Shown here in pieces: positions 42,539-52,650 of a stretch of 64,000 bases of DNA. The position numbers were made by a program, and so were the translations under genes. Numbering within the stretch: position 1 is the first letter of the stretch; each line of letters opens with the position of its first letter. Origin of the DNA: G963665925 sp050596425 (lineage in GTDB: Bacteria; Bacillota; Clostridia; Peptostreptococcales; Acidaminobacteraceae); contig NZ_CP192292.1 of the NCBI RefSeq assembly GCF_050596425.1, positions 3,100,001 to 3,164,000 of the forward strand, given 5' to 3'. Below the pieces are notes generated by a model. That model had not been told where the DNA came from. It worked only from the letters and a program-made list of their open reading frames with translations, and searched no databases.

Positions 42539-44713
42539 CTATTTAAAGGTCATCTTCCAACTAAAATAGTCATTGTCCTCATTTTTTTCATAAGACAAAA
42601 AGGCTGAAAATCTTGTGCCTTTTTTGCTCTTAAGACCACTGCCATACACCCGACCATTCTCAAGGAGCTTAACGACTGTTTCTTTTGTCATGCGAACCCC
42701 TAGGGTTCTCAGGAATTTGTCATTCTTCCATAAAACAAATTTGCAACCACCACGCCAATTGGTACAGCCAAAGCCTTTTTCCCCTTCTACAACATCACTG
42801 CCGCAGTTTGGACATTTACCCAAGACTTCTCTATCATCTTCATACTTTCCATTTTGTTGACCATCTTCATCAACCACATTAATCACATGAAAATCATCTT
42901 GTTTAATGGCCTTGACAGCATCTTTCGTAAAGCTGTAAATATTGTTTAAAAACTCATCTTTACCATAATTGGCTTTTCCAATATCAAAGAGTGCTTTTTC
43001 CAGGCGACCTGTGTACTCAAGGTCAAAAAGTTCTTTAATTGGAAACATCTCTACCAAACGTCTTCCCATCTCTGTAACCACAAGGGACTTGCCCTTCATG
43101 CCTACATACCCAACATACTTGAGCTTATTTATGGTTTCAGCCCTTGTGGCAGGTGTGCCTATACTAAAACCGGATAATATGGCACTAATCATTTCTTCAG
43201 AATCCTGCTTTTTAAACTTTTTGCCACAGGTCTCCATAACGCGAAGCAAGGTTTTCTCCGTATGATGCTTGGGTGGTTTTGTCCCCTTGGTCTGGATATT
43301 AGACCGCTTGACTGATACTCGATCCCCTGTTTCAACGGCAGGAAGGGATACGTTTTTAGACTGAATGTCTTCAACCTGTTTCCAGCCCTTAACCAGTTGA
43401 ATACGCCCCTTTGATATAAAGTCCCACTGACCTGATTCCGTCTTAACCCGGCTCGTCAGGCTGGCTTCTTCATGTTCAGCAACAGGCATAAACTGCATTA
43501 TAAACCGGTTTACAACCGCTTCATAAACAATTTTCTCATCAGCTGGCAATTTTTTTGGAACCATATATGTTGGCATTATGGCACTGTGACTTTCTACTTT
43601 TTTATTATTGAAAACACGTGAACTGGTATGAAATTTTACATCTTTCTCATAAGCCTTGCCCCGTTTAACAATATCAAGAACTTTCTTGGCTTTTGGTACC
43701 AGCGTTTCTTCCAGAGCTAAACTGGCTGTTCTGGGATAGGTAATATGCTTTTTCTCATATAGGCTCTGGGCCACCTTAAGAACCCTATCTGATGTCCACC
43801 CCTTGTTTTTACTGGTGACATAGCCTTGGAGTCCAGACAGGTTGAAAAGATAAGGGGGATATTCTCGCTTTTTTTCAGAGGTCTTATCCGCTATTTCTGC
43901 CATTTTCCCCTTAATGGCCTGTTTTATAAACTCCAAATCCTCTTTCTTTTCGAACTTGTCTTTCTTATCTTCCATATAAAAGCCATCGTACTTTTCGCCC
44001 TGACTGGATTCGAACTGTACCTTGAGTTTATGAAACTCCTCCGAAACAAAGTTTTCTATTTCTTTGTCACGGTCATATATTATTTTTAAGGTCGGCAACA
44101 AAACGCGTCCAATGTTTAGCGCCTTGCCACCACCCCTCTGATACTTGAGTGTGGCAACAGACGTTAAATTTATACCTATAATCCAGTCCGCCCATTGCCG
44201 GCTGATGCCAGCATCTTTAAGGGGGGTCATTTCCTTGTTGGATATAAGTTTTTCAAGACCGCTTTTTACTTCATCAGGGGTCCATTCATTTAGAAGAAGT
44301 CGCTCAACTGGCTTGTCCACTTCTAAGTAATCAAGGATAATGTCCCCAATGATTTGACCTTCACGATCATAGTCACAGGCAGATATAATGCCTGTCACAT
44401 CCTCTTGGTCTATCAGGGACCGAATAAGGTTTATTTGCTTAGCGGCTCCTGGATCAGTTTCATCCCGACTGCCCTGAATGGTCTTAATCTTATATTTAAA
44501 TGTCTCGGGGATGAAGGGGTAGTTATCCATCCTCCAACTGGACATTTTTTCATCATATTCTTTTGTATCCAGCAACTCGAGAAGATGACCAAAAGCCCAT
44601 GTAACGATATAGTCTTTTCCAAGAAAATACCCATCTCTTCTTTGTTTTGCATCAACGGCATCGGCTATATTTCGTGCCACCGATGGTTTTTCAGCAATAA
44701 TAACTTTTGACAT
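42539..44713 (-). CDS. topB: DNA topoisomerase III
   Basis: A 724-residue type IA topoisomerase that decatenates or unlinks DNA through a single-strand break. The Toprim domain starts at VIIAEKPSVA with SACDYDREGQII carrying the acidic triad. The active-site Tyr is in ITYPRTAS (about residue 330). The C-terminus has one zinc-finger unit (CPNCGSDVVEGEKGFGCTN...C) and a domain of the topoisomerase C-terminal repeat kind. ATG at 44713 is set by GGAG seven bases upstream. Chromosomal or mobile copies both exist in Clostridia; no conjugation genes are near, so nothing here indicates transfer. Confidence 0.95.
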   Translation of the reverse strand: MSKVIIAEKPSVARNIADAVDAKQRRDGYFLGKDYIVTWAFGHLLELLDTKEYDEKMSSWRMDNYPFIPETFKYKIKTIQGSRDETDPGAAKQINLIRSLIDQEDVTGIISACDYDREGQIIGDIILDYLEVDKPVERLLLNEWTPDEVKSGLEKLISNKEMTPLKDAGISRQWADWIIGINLTSVATLKYQRGGGKALNIGRVLLPTLKIIYDRDKEIENFVSEEFHKLKVQFESSQGEKYDGFYMEDKKDKFEKKEDLEFIKQAIKGKMAEIADKTSEKKREYPPYLFNLSGLQGYVTSKNKGWTSDRVLKVAQSLYEKKHITYPRTASLALEETLVPKAKKVLDIVKRGKAYEKDVKFHTSSRVFNNKKVESHSAIMPTYMVPKKLPADEKIVYEAVVNRFIMQFMPVAEHEEASLTSRVKTESGQWDFISKGRIQLVKGWKQVEDIQSKNVSLPAVETGDRVSVKRSNIQTKGTKPPKHHTEKTLLRVMETCGKKFKKQDSEEMISAILSGFSIGTPATRAETINKLKYVGYVGMKGKSLVVTEMGRRLVEMFPIKELFDLEYTGRLEKALFDIGKANYGKDEFLNNIYSFTKDAVKAIKQDDFHVINVVDEDGQQNGKYEDDREVLGKCPNCGSDVVEGEKGFGCTNWRGGCKFVLWKNDKFLRTLGVRMTKETVVKLLENGRVYGSGLKSKKGTRFSAFLSYEKNEDNDYFSWKMTFK

Positions 44714-44841
44714 GAACTCACTCCATACTTTCACTTTTTTACCCTAGACCTCTATTATACTGATTTATACAGCGAATGTCACATTTACATCAATATGAAA
44801 GGGCACACCCCAATAAATACCGCTTTCAATTCTATCAATAA

Positions 44842-44876
44842 AGAAGACTGTAAGCGATACATCCCACAGTCTTCTC
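44842..44876 (-). terminator. Terminator after the giant surface protein gene
   Basis: AGAAGACTGT / ACAGTCTTCT with a 14-base loop and TTTATT on the minus strand; about 30 bases past the stop. Confidence 0.6.
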
Positions 44877-44906
44877 TAAAAATATGAATCTATTTTATTT
44901 TAAATT

Positions 44907-47900
44907 CTAACCAAAAATATCTTTAAGAAGTTTCGCTGCCTCTTCTTTAGATAGTTGCTGATCTGGATTCACATTTCCATCTTCATCTGACAGGAAGCCT
45001 AGCTCAGTTAGGAGGGCCACTTCGTCTTCAGCCCATTCTTCAATTAAGTCTGAATCAGACAGAGATGCAAGTTCTCCTCCTAGATTCTCATTTGTTTTTT
45101 TCTGATCAAATTGGGTCATGGCATTGGCCAATATAACTGCCATTTCTTCCTTAGTCACATAGCCTTGCGGATTGAAACTCGTTTCACTTTTTCCTGAGAA
45201 AACACCAGCACTATAGGCCCCAGCCAGTTCTTCGTAATGGTCACTGTCACTTGGGACATCTTCAAACGGCATAGATTCGTCAGATTCAAGCCCATAACTT
45301 CTAGCCACCCAAGTCGCAACTTCTTCTCTTGTAACATTTTCCTCTGGGTTAAAGGCTGCCGTTTCATCAATAATGCCTTTACCCAGCAATTCTTCGATTT
45401 CATCTTTTGCTGAGGAAGCATCAATATCATTGAATGTTTTGCTTGACTGCATGACCGTGTACTGACTCAAATTTTGCCTAAAAACAGTGAGTTCATTGGT
45501 CACCGGATTATAACGACCACCTACCGGCTCCCAAAGGTCAACCTGATCATTTAGCCTAAAAGCACTTAGTCTGTTTACATTTGGAGAATCCACATTGATT
45601 CCGAATTCATCCATGTCAAATCTGAGCTTAATTGGGGTTTCAAAACGGTCTTTGAGTTCTCCATTCACTCTAAGGGAGACATCCACAGTATAGCCTTGTC
45701 CCAAATAACCGTCCATTTGAGTAAGGTTTTTATCAACTTTTCCATTCTCTGAGTTGGAGTACTTTAAATCTAAAGTCATATCTGCATAACCATTGATTTC
45801 ATCTTTGAAATCTTTAACATCAAATACCAATGATGTGCCCCCAACTTTGAGAGCTAGGTTGTCTACAAAATTATCTTCAGCCACCTGGAGTAGGTCTTTG
45901 CTTAAACGAACACGAACATCATCTCTTGTTCTCGGAGCCACAAGAGTCACATCAAACGAGAAAGATCTCACGTTGCTCGCTCCATAATACCCTTCTACAA
46001 GTGTGTTTAACTGATTAAATTTGTCCCATTCACTTTCAACTTCTCCACTGATGTCTTGAGATTCAAAGGAAATTTCTGAAACACGGTCTACAACCTTTTC
46101 ATCGTATTTATCTTTTATGGTCCCAATGTCATTGAAGGTAACCCTGGCCATTTTTTCTATAGCTTGATTGATAACTGCACTGCTCTCAATTTTATTCTCT
46201 TTTTGAATACTCTCAATAGACTCCAAGAACTCTTTTGTCAAATCTCCATAATCTTCAAGATCGGCAACAGTTCTTGAGTATACATTTATTCTCTCTAACA
46301 GCTGCGATTCCACCCATACTTCATTTTGAGCGTCTTCTGCAACCTTGCTAAGAGCATCTACACCGTCCACATAACTTTCAAGAGCTTTTCGAAGGGGTGC
46401 TCCATCTTTGATATTGTTAAGCGCTTGGTCAATATGCGAGTAGTATGCTGTAATTGTTTGAGGCTGTATATTGTTTTCTCCAGTGGCCTTTCCTATTAAA
46501 ACATTGGAAAGACTTGTTACAACACTTGCTGATTCCCGACTGCTTTCCTCAGCGCTTGACCCGCTTGCTTGAGAATTTGAGCTCACTCGATCCTCCTCTT
46601 GATTCTTGAGGACTTGGGTGTTTTCTATAACCACTATTACTGTCGATACATCCCCCACTTCAAGACCACTGCTTGGATTGTGAAGCAGTACATATAAATA
46701 TTCATCTTCTTCATTTTGAGAGTCCAGTACAACTGGAATTTCTATACGTTTGCTCCCTTCACCAACGCCAAATGTCACTGTACCTTTTGTGCTCGATACA
46801 TCAGAACTTGTTGCTGTACCATTTGCCACTAGATATTCTATGCTTGCCTCTTCATTTAAGTCACCTGTTCTTTCAATAACAAGTTCAATTTTCTTCCCCT
46901 CTTGTACTGTCTGAACACCAGACTCAAAAGAGGCTGAATCTGACAAGGTGTCGTCGTCTAAAATACTCAGCTTCACAGTGCTTAATGCACCCAACTTTGA
47001 ACCATCTGATGGGGATACCATCGACAAGGTAAAGACCTCCGTCTTTTCAATTTCATCATCTTCTTTTGTTATAACACGTATTTTTTTCAAAGTCTCCCCA
47101 TCATCAAAGGTTAGGGTGCCAGCAATCACTTCATAGTCATCGGAATTGGCCGTTCCCGAACTTACACTATATAGGACACTAACCTGACCAGAACTTGATC
47201 CTGTCCTTATGACAGATATATCAGCCTGCTCTCCTTCCACAATGGTCTTAGAACTTGATGAAAAATTGAAAACAGTCATCTGATCATCATTATCCGTGAT
47301 CCAGACATTGGTTTCATCCAAGTCACCTATAGAAGCCGATTCAGAAGGGTTATCCAGAAGAATTTTGAAGGTTTCAGTTTCTTCTGTGAGTGAATCATCA
47401 TAGGTATTCACTGAAATGGTCTTGCTTATTTCTCCCAGGCCAAAGCTCAAGGTTCCAGAGGTCTCTGTATAATCTAAAGCCCCAGCTGAGTCACCGATAA
47501 CTCTATAGTCTACACTCTCCTCAAGACTTAAATTTCCGTCTCGAACAACAGTCACTACCGCTGATTCGCCTTCAACAATACTGTAAGTGTCTGATACAAA
47601 GGCAAAGCTAGAATCATCATCTTTGATATTAACAAGAAGTTGGTTCAGTGATCCAATTTTTGAATACCCTGTCGATGTGTCTAGGCTAATTTTAAATGTT
47701 TCGGTGTTTTCAATCCATGCATCTTCAGTCGTTTCAACGAAAAGCATCTTTTCTGATTCGCCATCCTGGAATACCACACTTCCCGACTCAAAGCTATGGT
47801 CGCTTGAGCTTGAACTTATATTTTCAACACTATAAGTCACCGTCATACTGCCATCAAGAACTCCAGTTCTTAACAGCTTAACGGTCCCGCTTTCGCCCTC

Positions 47901-50900
47901 AATTATATCCTTGCTTGATGCACTGAAGTTAAACGTATCTACGTTTATATCATTTTCAATAATGCTTACAGTTTGCATCTGACCTGACTCAATCTCTATG
48001 TCACCACTATCTGCAACCAGACTTATGCTAAATGTTTCGGTATCTTCAACAAGTGCATCGTCAATAGTCTGTGCTTCAATGACTTTCGAGGTCTCACCTG
48101 GTTGGAACACGATAGATTCCGTCACTGGTGTCACATCTTCTTCACTGGCTGTACCAGTCGCCACTGTATAAGATATTGTATCCGTTTTCGATATGTCTCC
48201 GCTCCTTAAAATTAGGGATTCATACACTTGCCCTTCAACAACCGATCCTGTTGGCGTTGAGAAAAATACTTTGCTGTCATCGTCCTGAATTTTAAGTGTC
48301 ACGCTGTCTATAGATCCTAGGGTTATACTATTTTCAGGAGCGATCAGTACCACTTGTAAGCTTTCGTCATCTTCTGAGACCGTATCATCAAGCGCTGTGA
48401 TCGTAATGACCTTTGAAGATTCATTTTCGCTAAAGACCAATGGACTTTCTGTGATGCTATAATCTGCGGCACTGGCATTTTCTAAGGTAATGTCAAAATC
48501 CACTTCAATAGTCCCAGACAAATCGCCCAGCCTAATGACTTCAATTTCCTTGGATTCTCCTTCTGTCATAGTATATACATCCTTGATAAATGTGACTTTG
48601 TCATCAGCGCTGTCATTGTCAGCAATCACAACCTCAATTTGGTCTGTTGATCTTAAAACCGTGTTTGCGCTCGGGTTGGATAGCTTAATCACTAAGGATT
48701 CATCCTCTTCCACATCATCATCATCTTGCGTAACTAAGGTTATTGACTTCTTGCTATCACCAGGGTTAAAACCCAATTGACCCTCAAGGCTCGTAAAATC
48801 TGCACCCCCTGCAGTTCCAGTCTGGGTGGCATAATTTACACTCGAAACATTTGATAAGTCTCCTTGTCTTAATATGGTAATTACTGTTGAACCGCCTTCT
48901 ATAACCCTTACTTGAGCACTTTCAAAGGCAAGACTGGTGTCATTATCAATAATGGATAAGTCAAAAGCATCATTGCTTCCCACACCTGCACTGGAGGAAG
49001 GGTTCATCAAACTTACTCTTAATGTTTCTGACTCTTCAAGGATTGTATCATCCACAGTGACAAGACTTATTGTTTGCTCACTAATATCTTCTGAAAACGT
49101 CAGTGTGCCGTTCGTTGTCGACAAATCTTCCTGGGATGCGGTTCCGTATGAAATGGAATAATCCACTGTGGATACACCCACTAAGGAGCCTGACCTGATA
49201 ATTTTTACGACTTGAGTTTGACCCTCTTTAACTTCTGCTGATGTTCCAGCAAAATTAAATGCTTCTGATTCAACATCATTGTCGGAGATTGTTGCATCAC
49301 TTCTTGTCACAGAGCCCAAACTCATATTGCCAACAGGATTCAGTATTTCAACATAAAAATACTCTTCACTTTCAACTAGGTTGTCTTCGTAAGTGTCTAT
49401 TGAAATACTCTTTGAACTTTCACCAGATTCAAACATTACAGTGCCTCCTGCAAGGTCTAAATCTGAAGCTGTTGCTGTGCTCCCTGTCACACTATAATCC
49501 ACTTGGGCTTGTTCAGACATTTCCCCCAGTCTTGTTAGGGTCAGTTCAATGCTTTGACCTTCTACAGCTGAGGCTGTGGCAGAATCAAAAGCGACTGAAC
49601 TGTCATTGTCTTGAATAGATAGGGCCATTTCTGAGATTTGTCCTAGATATCCTGTCTCTGTCGGGTTTGAAAGAATCAAGTGAAAACTTTCGGTGCCTTC
49701 AACATAAGTGTCTTCCACAGTATTTAGGGTGATGGTTTTTTCAGTTTCGTTGACATCAAAAATCAAAGTTCCACTTGCAGCTGAAAAGTCAGACTGTGTG
49801 GCTGAATCGTTTATTGTGCTGTAATCAACTGATAGACTTTTATCTAAGAGTCCTGATCTTAAAACTCTTATGTCAATGGATTCCCCTTCTGTAACGCTTT
49901 CTGACGCATCACTAAAACTAAGGGCGTCTGTCTTTTGATCGTCGTCAATAATGGTCACAACCATAGTGGTTGTGGTTCCAAGCTCTGCTCCACCAGCGGG
50001 TCCATTTAGAGTGATATTAAATGTTTCATCCTCTTCAGTGGTCAAGTCTTCCCTTGTATCAATTTGGATGGTTTTAGTCGTTTGACCATCAGTGAATATG
50101 AGTGTATCACTTGTAACTACAAGGTCGTTAGAAGATGCTGTTTGAAGTGCTATTTCATAGTCAACACTCACGAGCCCATTTTGTCCTAAACTTCTTTCAA
50201 CAATAATTTCTATACTTTCTCCTTCAAGAACTGAATCTGAAGAAGTTGAAAAATCAAACTGTCCATTTGGGTCATCGTTATCAAGTATTGTAACAGTATG
50301 TGTTGAAATAGAACCAATACCTGCTCCACCAGTGGCCCCACTCAAAACAATGTCAAAATACTCATCATCTTCATCAATATTATCTTCAATAATTGGCACA
50401 GAAATAGTGGCCTGACTTTCCCCTTCTAAGAACTCCAGGCTTCCTGATACAGCTATATAATCCTCATTATCAGCGCTGCCATTCTCTGTACTGTAATTCA
50501 CACTGACCGTGCCATCTGTTCCATTTTTTCTTTCTACAAGCACATCAAAACTACCTGATTCACTAACAGAAGATGTTAATGATTCAAACTCAAGCGCACC
50601 GTAACTAACATCACCAATAACACCCACATCAGTTTGAACAGGTTCTCCAGAACCATCATCCTGCATCACTAGAAAGTTGTCGTCCTCATTGTTAAAGGCA
50701 ATAATCGTTTCCACAGGTTCTGAAGAAGACTCAACAATCACAATATCATCCGCACCTGTTGAGGTCCCATCATCATTCACAAAATTGCCCAGAACCGAAT
50801 AATCTGTACCATCATATTCTGTCCAGACAAGCAAAAGTTCATCACTGGTGCCTTGACTTGTTATAGAAATATCCGTGATCTCTGTGTTTTCATCTGCTGA

Positions 50901-51776
50901 AAACACTTTAATCGCCGTACCTGATACTGTTGTATATTTGGTATAGACATCGTCAATAGAATTGTCTTCATCTACCCATACAATTAAATTTTGATCTGCT
51001 GATTCGCTGTATGTTACACTTGGAGCAGTGACCTCTCCATCGCCAGGGCTGATAAAGGTTGTACCATTTTTTATATCTCCACTGCTATCAATATACTTCA
51101 CATTCAGTCGTGTTCTCTGACTAATTTTCGAATCCCAAACAACAACAAATTCATTGGCCGAAGAATCATAGGTCAAGTCAAAACTAATCACGTCTGTTTT
51201 CTTTGTAAATGTCAGGGCTTGTGAACTCAAATCAGACTCATCAATATATGCACCCACAAGATCATAAGTACTATCCGACATTTCAACCGCTTCTAGCCAT
51301 AATATAACTGTCTTGCCCTCACTTGGATTCCTACTTATTAGTGGCGTCAACTGATGCCTACTTGATGATGGATCAATTTTGAAATCATCGTTTACAATAT
51401 TTCCAGAAGCATCTAAAACCGATCCCATCACCTGGGTATAGTTTTCACGACCATCTTGCCAGGTAATAAAAAACGTTTCTAAGTCATCATTGAAAATCAC
51501 TTCAGGTGCATCTGTGTTTTCACTGGATACATTTGATATTTCAAAGGCTTCTCCTTGAGCGCTTCCTGTAGTGTTTAAAAATTGCCCAAGGATTTCATAC
51601 TCATTACCGCTTGTGACAGATTTATAGACCATTAAATAATTATTGTCAGTCGAGTTGTATGCTAAAGATGGTCCAGTGCTGCTTGAATTTGCAGCGAACT
51701 GCGGTGTTATTGCCACCCACTGAAAAGATACAGTCAGTGTTACAATCAGTAACCATACCAATAGTTTTTTAAGCAT
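44907..51776 (-). CDS. Giant cell-surface protein: beta-repeat N-terminus, 12 Calx-beta domains, SLH anchor
   Basis: A 2289-residue exported surface protein. A signal peptide (about 1-30) leads into a roughly 360-residue region of repeats of the kind LAYNSTDNNYLMVYKS, probably a beta-propeller. Twelve consecutive Calx-beta domains of about 110 residues follow (about 392-1715), each with VxEGES near the start and a closing IxDND-type acidic turn that should bind calcium. A Ser-rich joint, a helical region and a beta domain come next. Three SLH modules finish the protein (about the last 190 residues; FNDI, TREEVATWVAR, TKEEMAVILANAM, SKEEAAKLL), anchoring it to wall polymers. ATG at 51776 is favoured since AAAGG is nine bases upstream. 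Likely roles are adhesion, S-layer structure or polymer binding. Confidence 0.93.
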   Translation of the reverse strand: MLKKLLVWLLIVTLTVSFQWVAITPQFAANSSSTGPSLAYNSTDNNYLMVYKSVTSGNEYEILGQFLNTTGSAQGEAFEISNVSSENTDAPEVIFNDDLETFFITWQDGRENYTQVMGSVLDASGNIVNDDFKIDPSSSRHQLTPLISRNPSEGKTVILWLEAVEMSDSTYDLVGAYIDESDLSSQALTFTKKTDVISFDLTYDSSANEFVVVWDSKISQRTRLNVKYIDSSGDIKNGTTFISPGDGEVTAPSVTYSESADQNLIVWVDEDNSIDDVYTKYTTVSGTAIKVFSADENTEITDISITSQGTSDELLLVWTEYDGTDYSVLGNFVNDDGTSTGADDIVIVESSSEPVETIIAFNNEDDNFLVMQDDGSGEPVQTDVGVIGDVSYGALEFESLTSSVSESGSFDVLVERKNGTDGTVSVNYSTENGSADNEDYIAVSGSLEFLEGESQATISVPIIEDNIDEDDEYFDIVLSGATGGAGIGSISTHTVTILDNDDPNGQFDFSTSSDSVLEGESIEIIVERSLGQNGLVSVDYEIALQTASSNDLVVTSDTLIFTDGQTTKTIQIDTREDLTTEEDETFNITLNGPAGGAELGTTTTMVVTIIDDDQKTDALSFSDASESVTEGESIDIRVLRSGLLDKSLSVDYSTINDSATQSDFSAASGTLIFDVNETEKTITLNTVEDTYVEGTESFHLILSNPTETGYLGQISEMALSIQDNDSSVAFDSATASAVEGQSIELTLTRLGEMSEQAQVDYSVTGSTATASDLDLAGGTVMFESGESSKSISIDTYEDNLVESEEYFYVEILNPVGNMSLGSVTRSDATISDNDVESEAFNFAGTSAEVKEGQTQVVKIIRSGSLVGVSTVDYSISYGTASQEDLSTTNGTLTFSEDISEQTISLVTVDDTILEESETLRVSLMNPSSSAGVGSNDAFDLSIIDNDTSLAFESAQVRVIEGGSTVITILRQGDLSNVSSVNYATQTGTAGGADFTSLEGQLGFNPGDSKKSITLVTQDDDDVEEDESLVIKLSNPSANTVLRSTDQIEVVIADNDSADDKVTFIKDVYTMTEGESKEIEVIRLGDLSGTIEVDFDITLENASAADYSITESPLVFSENESSKVITITALDDTVSEDDESLQVVLIAPENSITLGSIDSVTLKIQDDDSKVFFSTPTGSVVEGQVYESLILRSGDISKTDTISYTVATGTASEEDVTPVTESIVFQPGETSKVIEAQTIDDALVEDTETFSISLVADSGDIEIESGQMQTVSIIENDINVDTFNFSASSKDIIEGESGTVKLLRTGVLDGSMTVTYSVENISSSSSDHSFESGSVVFQDGESEKMLFVETTEDAWIENTETFKISLDTSTGYSKIGSLNQLLVNIKDDDSSFAFVSDTYSIVEGESAVVTVVRDGNLSLEESVDYRVIGDSAGALDYTETSGTLSFGLGEISKTISVNTYDDSLTEETETFKILLDNPSESASIGDLDETNVWITDNDDQMTVFNFSSSSKTIVEGEQADISVIRTGSSSGQVSVLYSVSSGTANSDDYEVIAGTLTFDDGETLKKIRVITKEDDEIEKTEVFTLSMVSPSDGSKLGALSTVKLSILDDDTLSDSASFESGVQTVQEGKKIELVIERTGDLNEEASIEYLVANGTATSSDVSSTKGTVTFGVGEGSKRIEIPVVLDSQNEEDEYLYVLLHNPSSGLEVGDVSTVIVVIENTQVLKNQEEDRVSSNSQASGSSAEESSRESASVVTSLSNVLIGKATGENNIQPQTITAYYSHIDQALNNIKDGAPLRKALESYVDGVDALSKVAEDAQNEVWVESQLLERINVYSRTVADLEDYGDLTKEFLESIESIQKENKIESSAVINQAIEKMARVTFNDIGTIKDKYDEKVVDRVSEISFESQDISGEVESEWDKFNQLNTLVEGYYGASNVRSFSFDVTLVAPRTRDDVRVRLSKDLLQVAEDNFVDNLALKVGGTSLVFDVKDFKDEINGYADMTLDLKYSNSENGKVDKNLTQMDGYLGQGYTVDVSLRVNGELKDRFETPIKLRFDMDEFGINVDSPNVNRLSAFRLNDQVDLWEPVGGRYNPVTNELTVFRQNLSQYTVMQSSKTFNDIDASSAKDEIEELLGKGIIDETAAFNPEENVTREEVATWVARSYGLESDESMPFEDVPSDSDHYEELAGAYSAGVFSGKSETSFNPQGYVTKEEMAVILANAMTQFDQKKTNENLGGELASLSDSDLIEEWAEDEVALLTELGFLSDEDGNVNPDQQLSKEEAAKLLKDIFG

Positions 51777-51827
51777 TCTTCTCACCCTTTACAAAATTAA
51801 CTTTGCTTAATATACTCCCCCTCTGAC

Positions 51828-52496
51828 TCATTCATCGTTATTTTCGTCAATAAATTTTGCCCCCCAGTGTTCCCCAGAACAGAATGGCATATTCTTAGAT
51901 TTGCCACAACGACATAAGGCATAATGGTCTAGTGATTCTGGCTTATTCCCACCTTCATCTTCAAAGGGAATGCCCCCAGTCACTTCAAAAGGCCCATCGT
52001 AGCCATATCGACGTGGCGCTATACTTATGGTCTCTTTCGAAGGGTATCCATTTAAATCCCTTTCTTGTCCTGGTAGACTAAAGCTCAAGGCACCAGAGGG
52101 ACACCTTCTGCAAATATCGATCACCTTGTCCACCATTTCTTGGGTCCTTATAGCACGCATGTCTATCCGAACCTCTTTTGACATTTTCCATACTTCGGGC
52201 ATATCTTCATAGCAAAAGCCACGATGGGAACAAACACCCCTATTTTCATAAATCGTGATCAATTCTCCCTCGTAGATATCCACTTGATCTGGTGTTCTGT
52301 AGGGATCCTTTTTATCTTCGAATTCAAAAAAATCATGCATTCCGTCACAATAGGGTTTATCCAGAGACTCACCACACCGACAAAGTTTATAGTCATCAAA
52401 TGTTTCAAGCGCTCTGCCCGACTGTGATATAAGCCTTTTGACACCCACGACTTTATATGGACCATTTTTTAGTGCAATAATTTTTTTATCTGCCAT
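51828..52496 (-). CDS. Iron-sulfur protein with two CDGSH motifs and a central Fe4S4-binding-like segment
   Basis: A 222-residue cytosolic protein with two CDGSH iron-sulfur sites. The first, CRCGESLDKPYCDGMH (about 37-52), is complete. The second, CRCGKSKNMPFCSGEH (near the C-terminus), keeps all three Cys and the His with Ser-Gly replacing Asp-Gly. Between them, RGVCSHRGFC and ICRRCPSGALSF match the divergent 4Fe-4S mono-cluster (DUF1271/Fer4_19) domain. Each CDGSH should hold a 2Fe-2S cluster with one His ligand. AAGGAG precedes ATG. A redox or iron-storage role is likely, but the partner is unknown. Confidence 0.9.
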   Translation of the reverse strand: MADKKIIALKNGPYKVVGVKRLISQSGRALETFDDYKLCRCGESLDKPYCDGMHDFFEFEDKKDPYRTPDQVDIYEGELITIYENRGVCSHRGFCYEDMPEVWKMSKEVRIDMRAIRTQEMVDKVIDICRRCPSGALSFSLPGQERDLNGYPSKETISIAPRRYGYDGPFEVTGGIPFEDEGGNKPESLDHYALCRCGKSKNMPFCSGEHWGAKFIDENNDE

Positions 52497-52553
52497 TTAT
52501 AAACTCCTTAAAACCACAATTTACCCTATGTGTATTTATACCCGAAATACGAT

Positions 52554-52586
52554 AAAAACCGACATTCTAGGGAATATCGGTTTTGA
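52554..52586 (-). terminator. Terminator after serA
   Basis: AAAACCGATATTC / GAATGTCGGTTTT stem with one mismatch, small loop, and T residues on the minus strand. Confidence 0.8.
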
Positions 52587-52650
52587 AAACAAAAATATTT
52601 TTTAGCTATTTTCTATGATTCAGAGACTTGTAAAAAGCCCATAATCAATT

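Noticed and set aside
42539..44713. topB as a marker of an integrated conjugative element
   Set aside because: No relaxase, coupling protein, type IV secretion, integrase or attachment repeats are present nearby.
45155..51161. Many open frames opposite or out of frame within the giant surface gene
   Set aside because: They are by-products of the Ser/Asp/Thr-rich repeat codons, without ribosome sites or family motifs, and the minus-strand frame is clearly the coding one.
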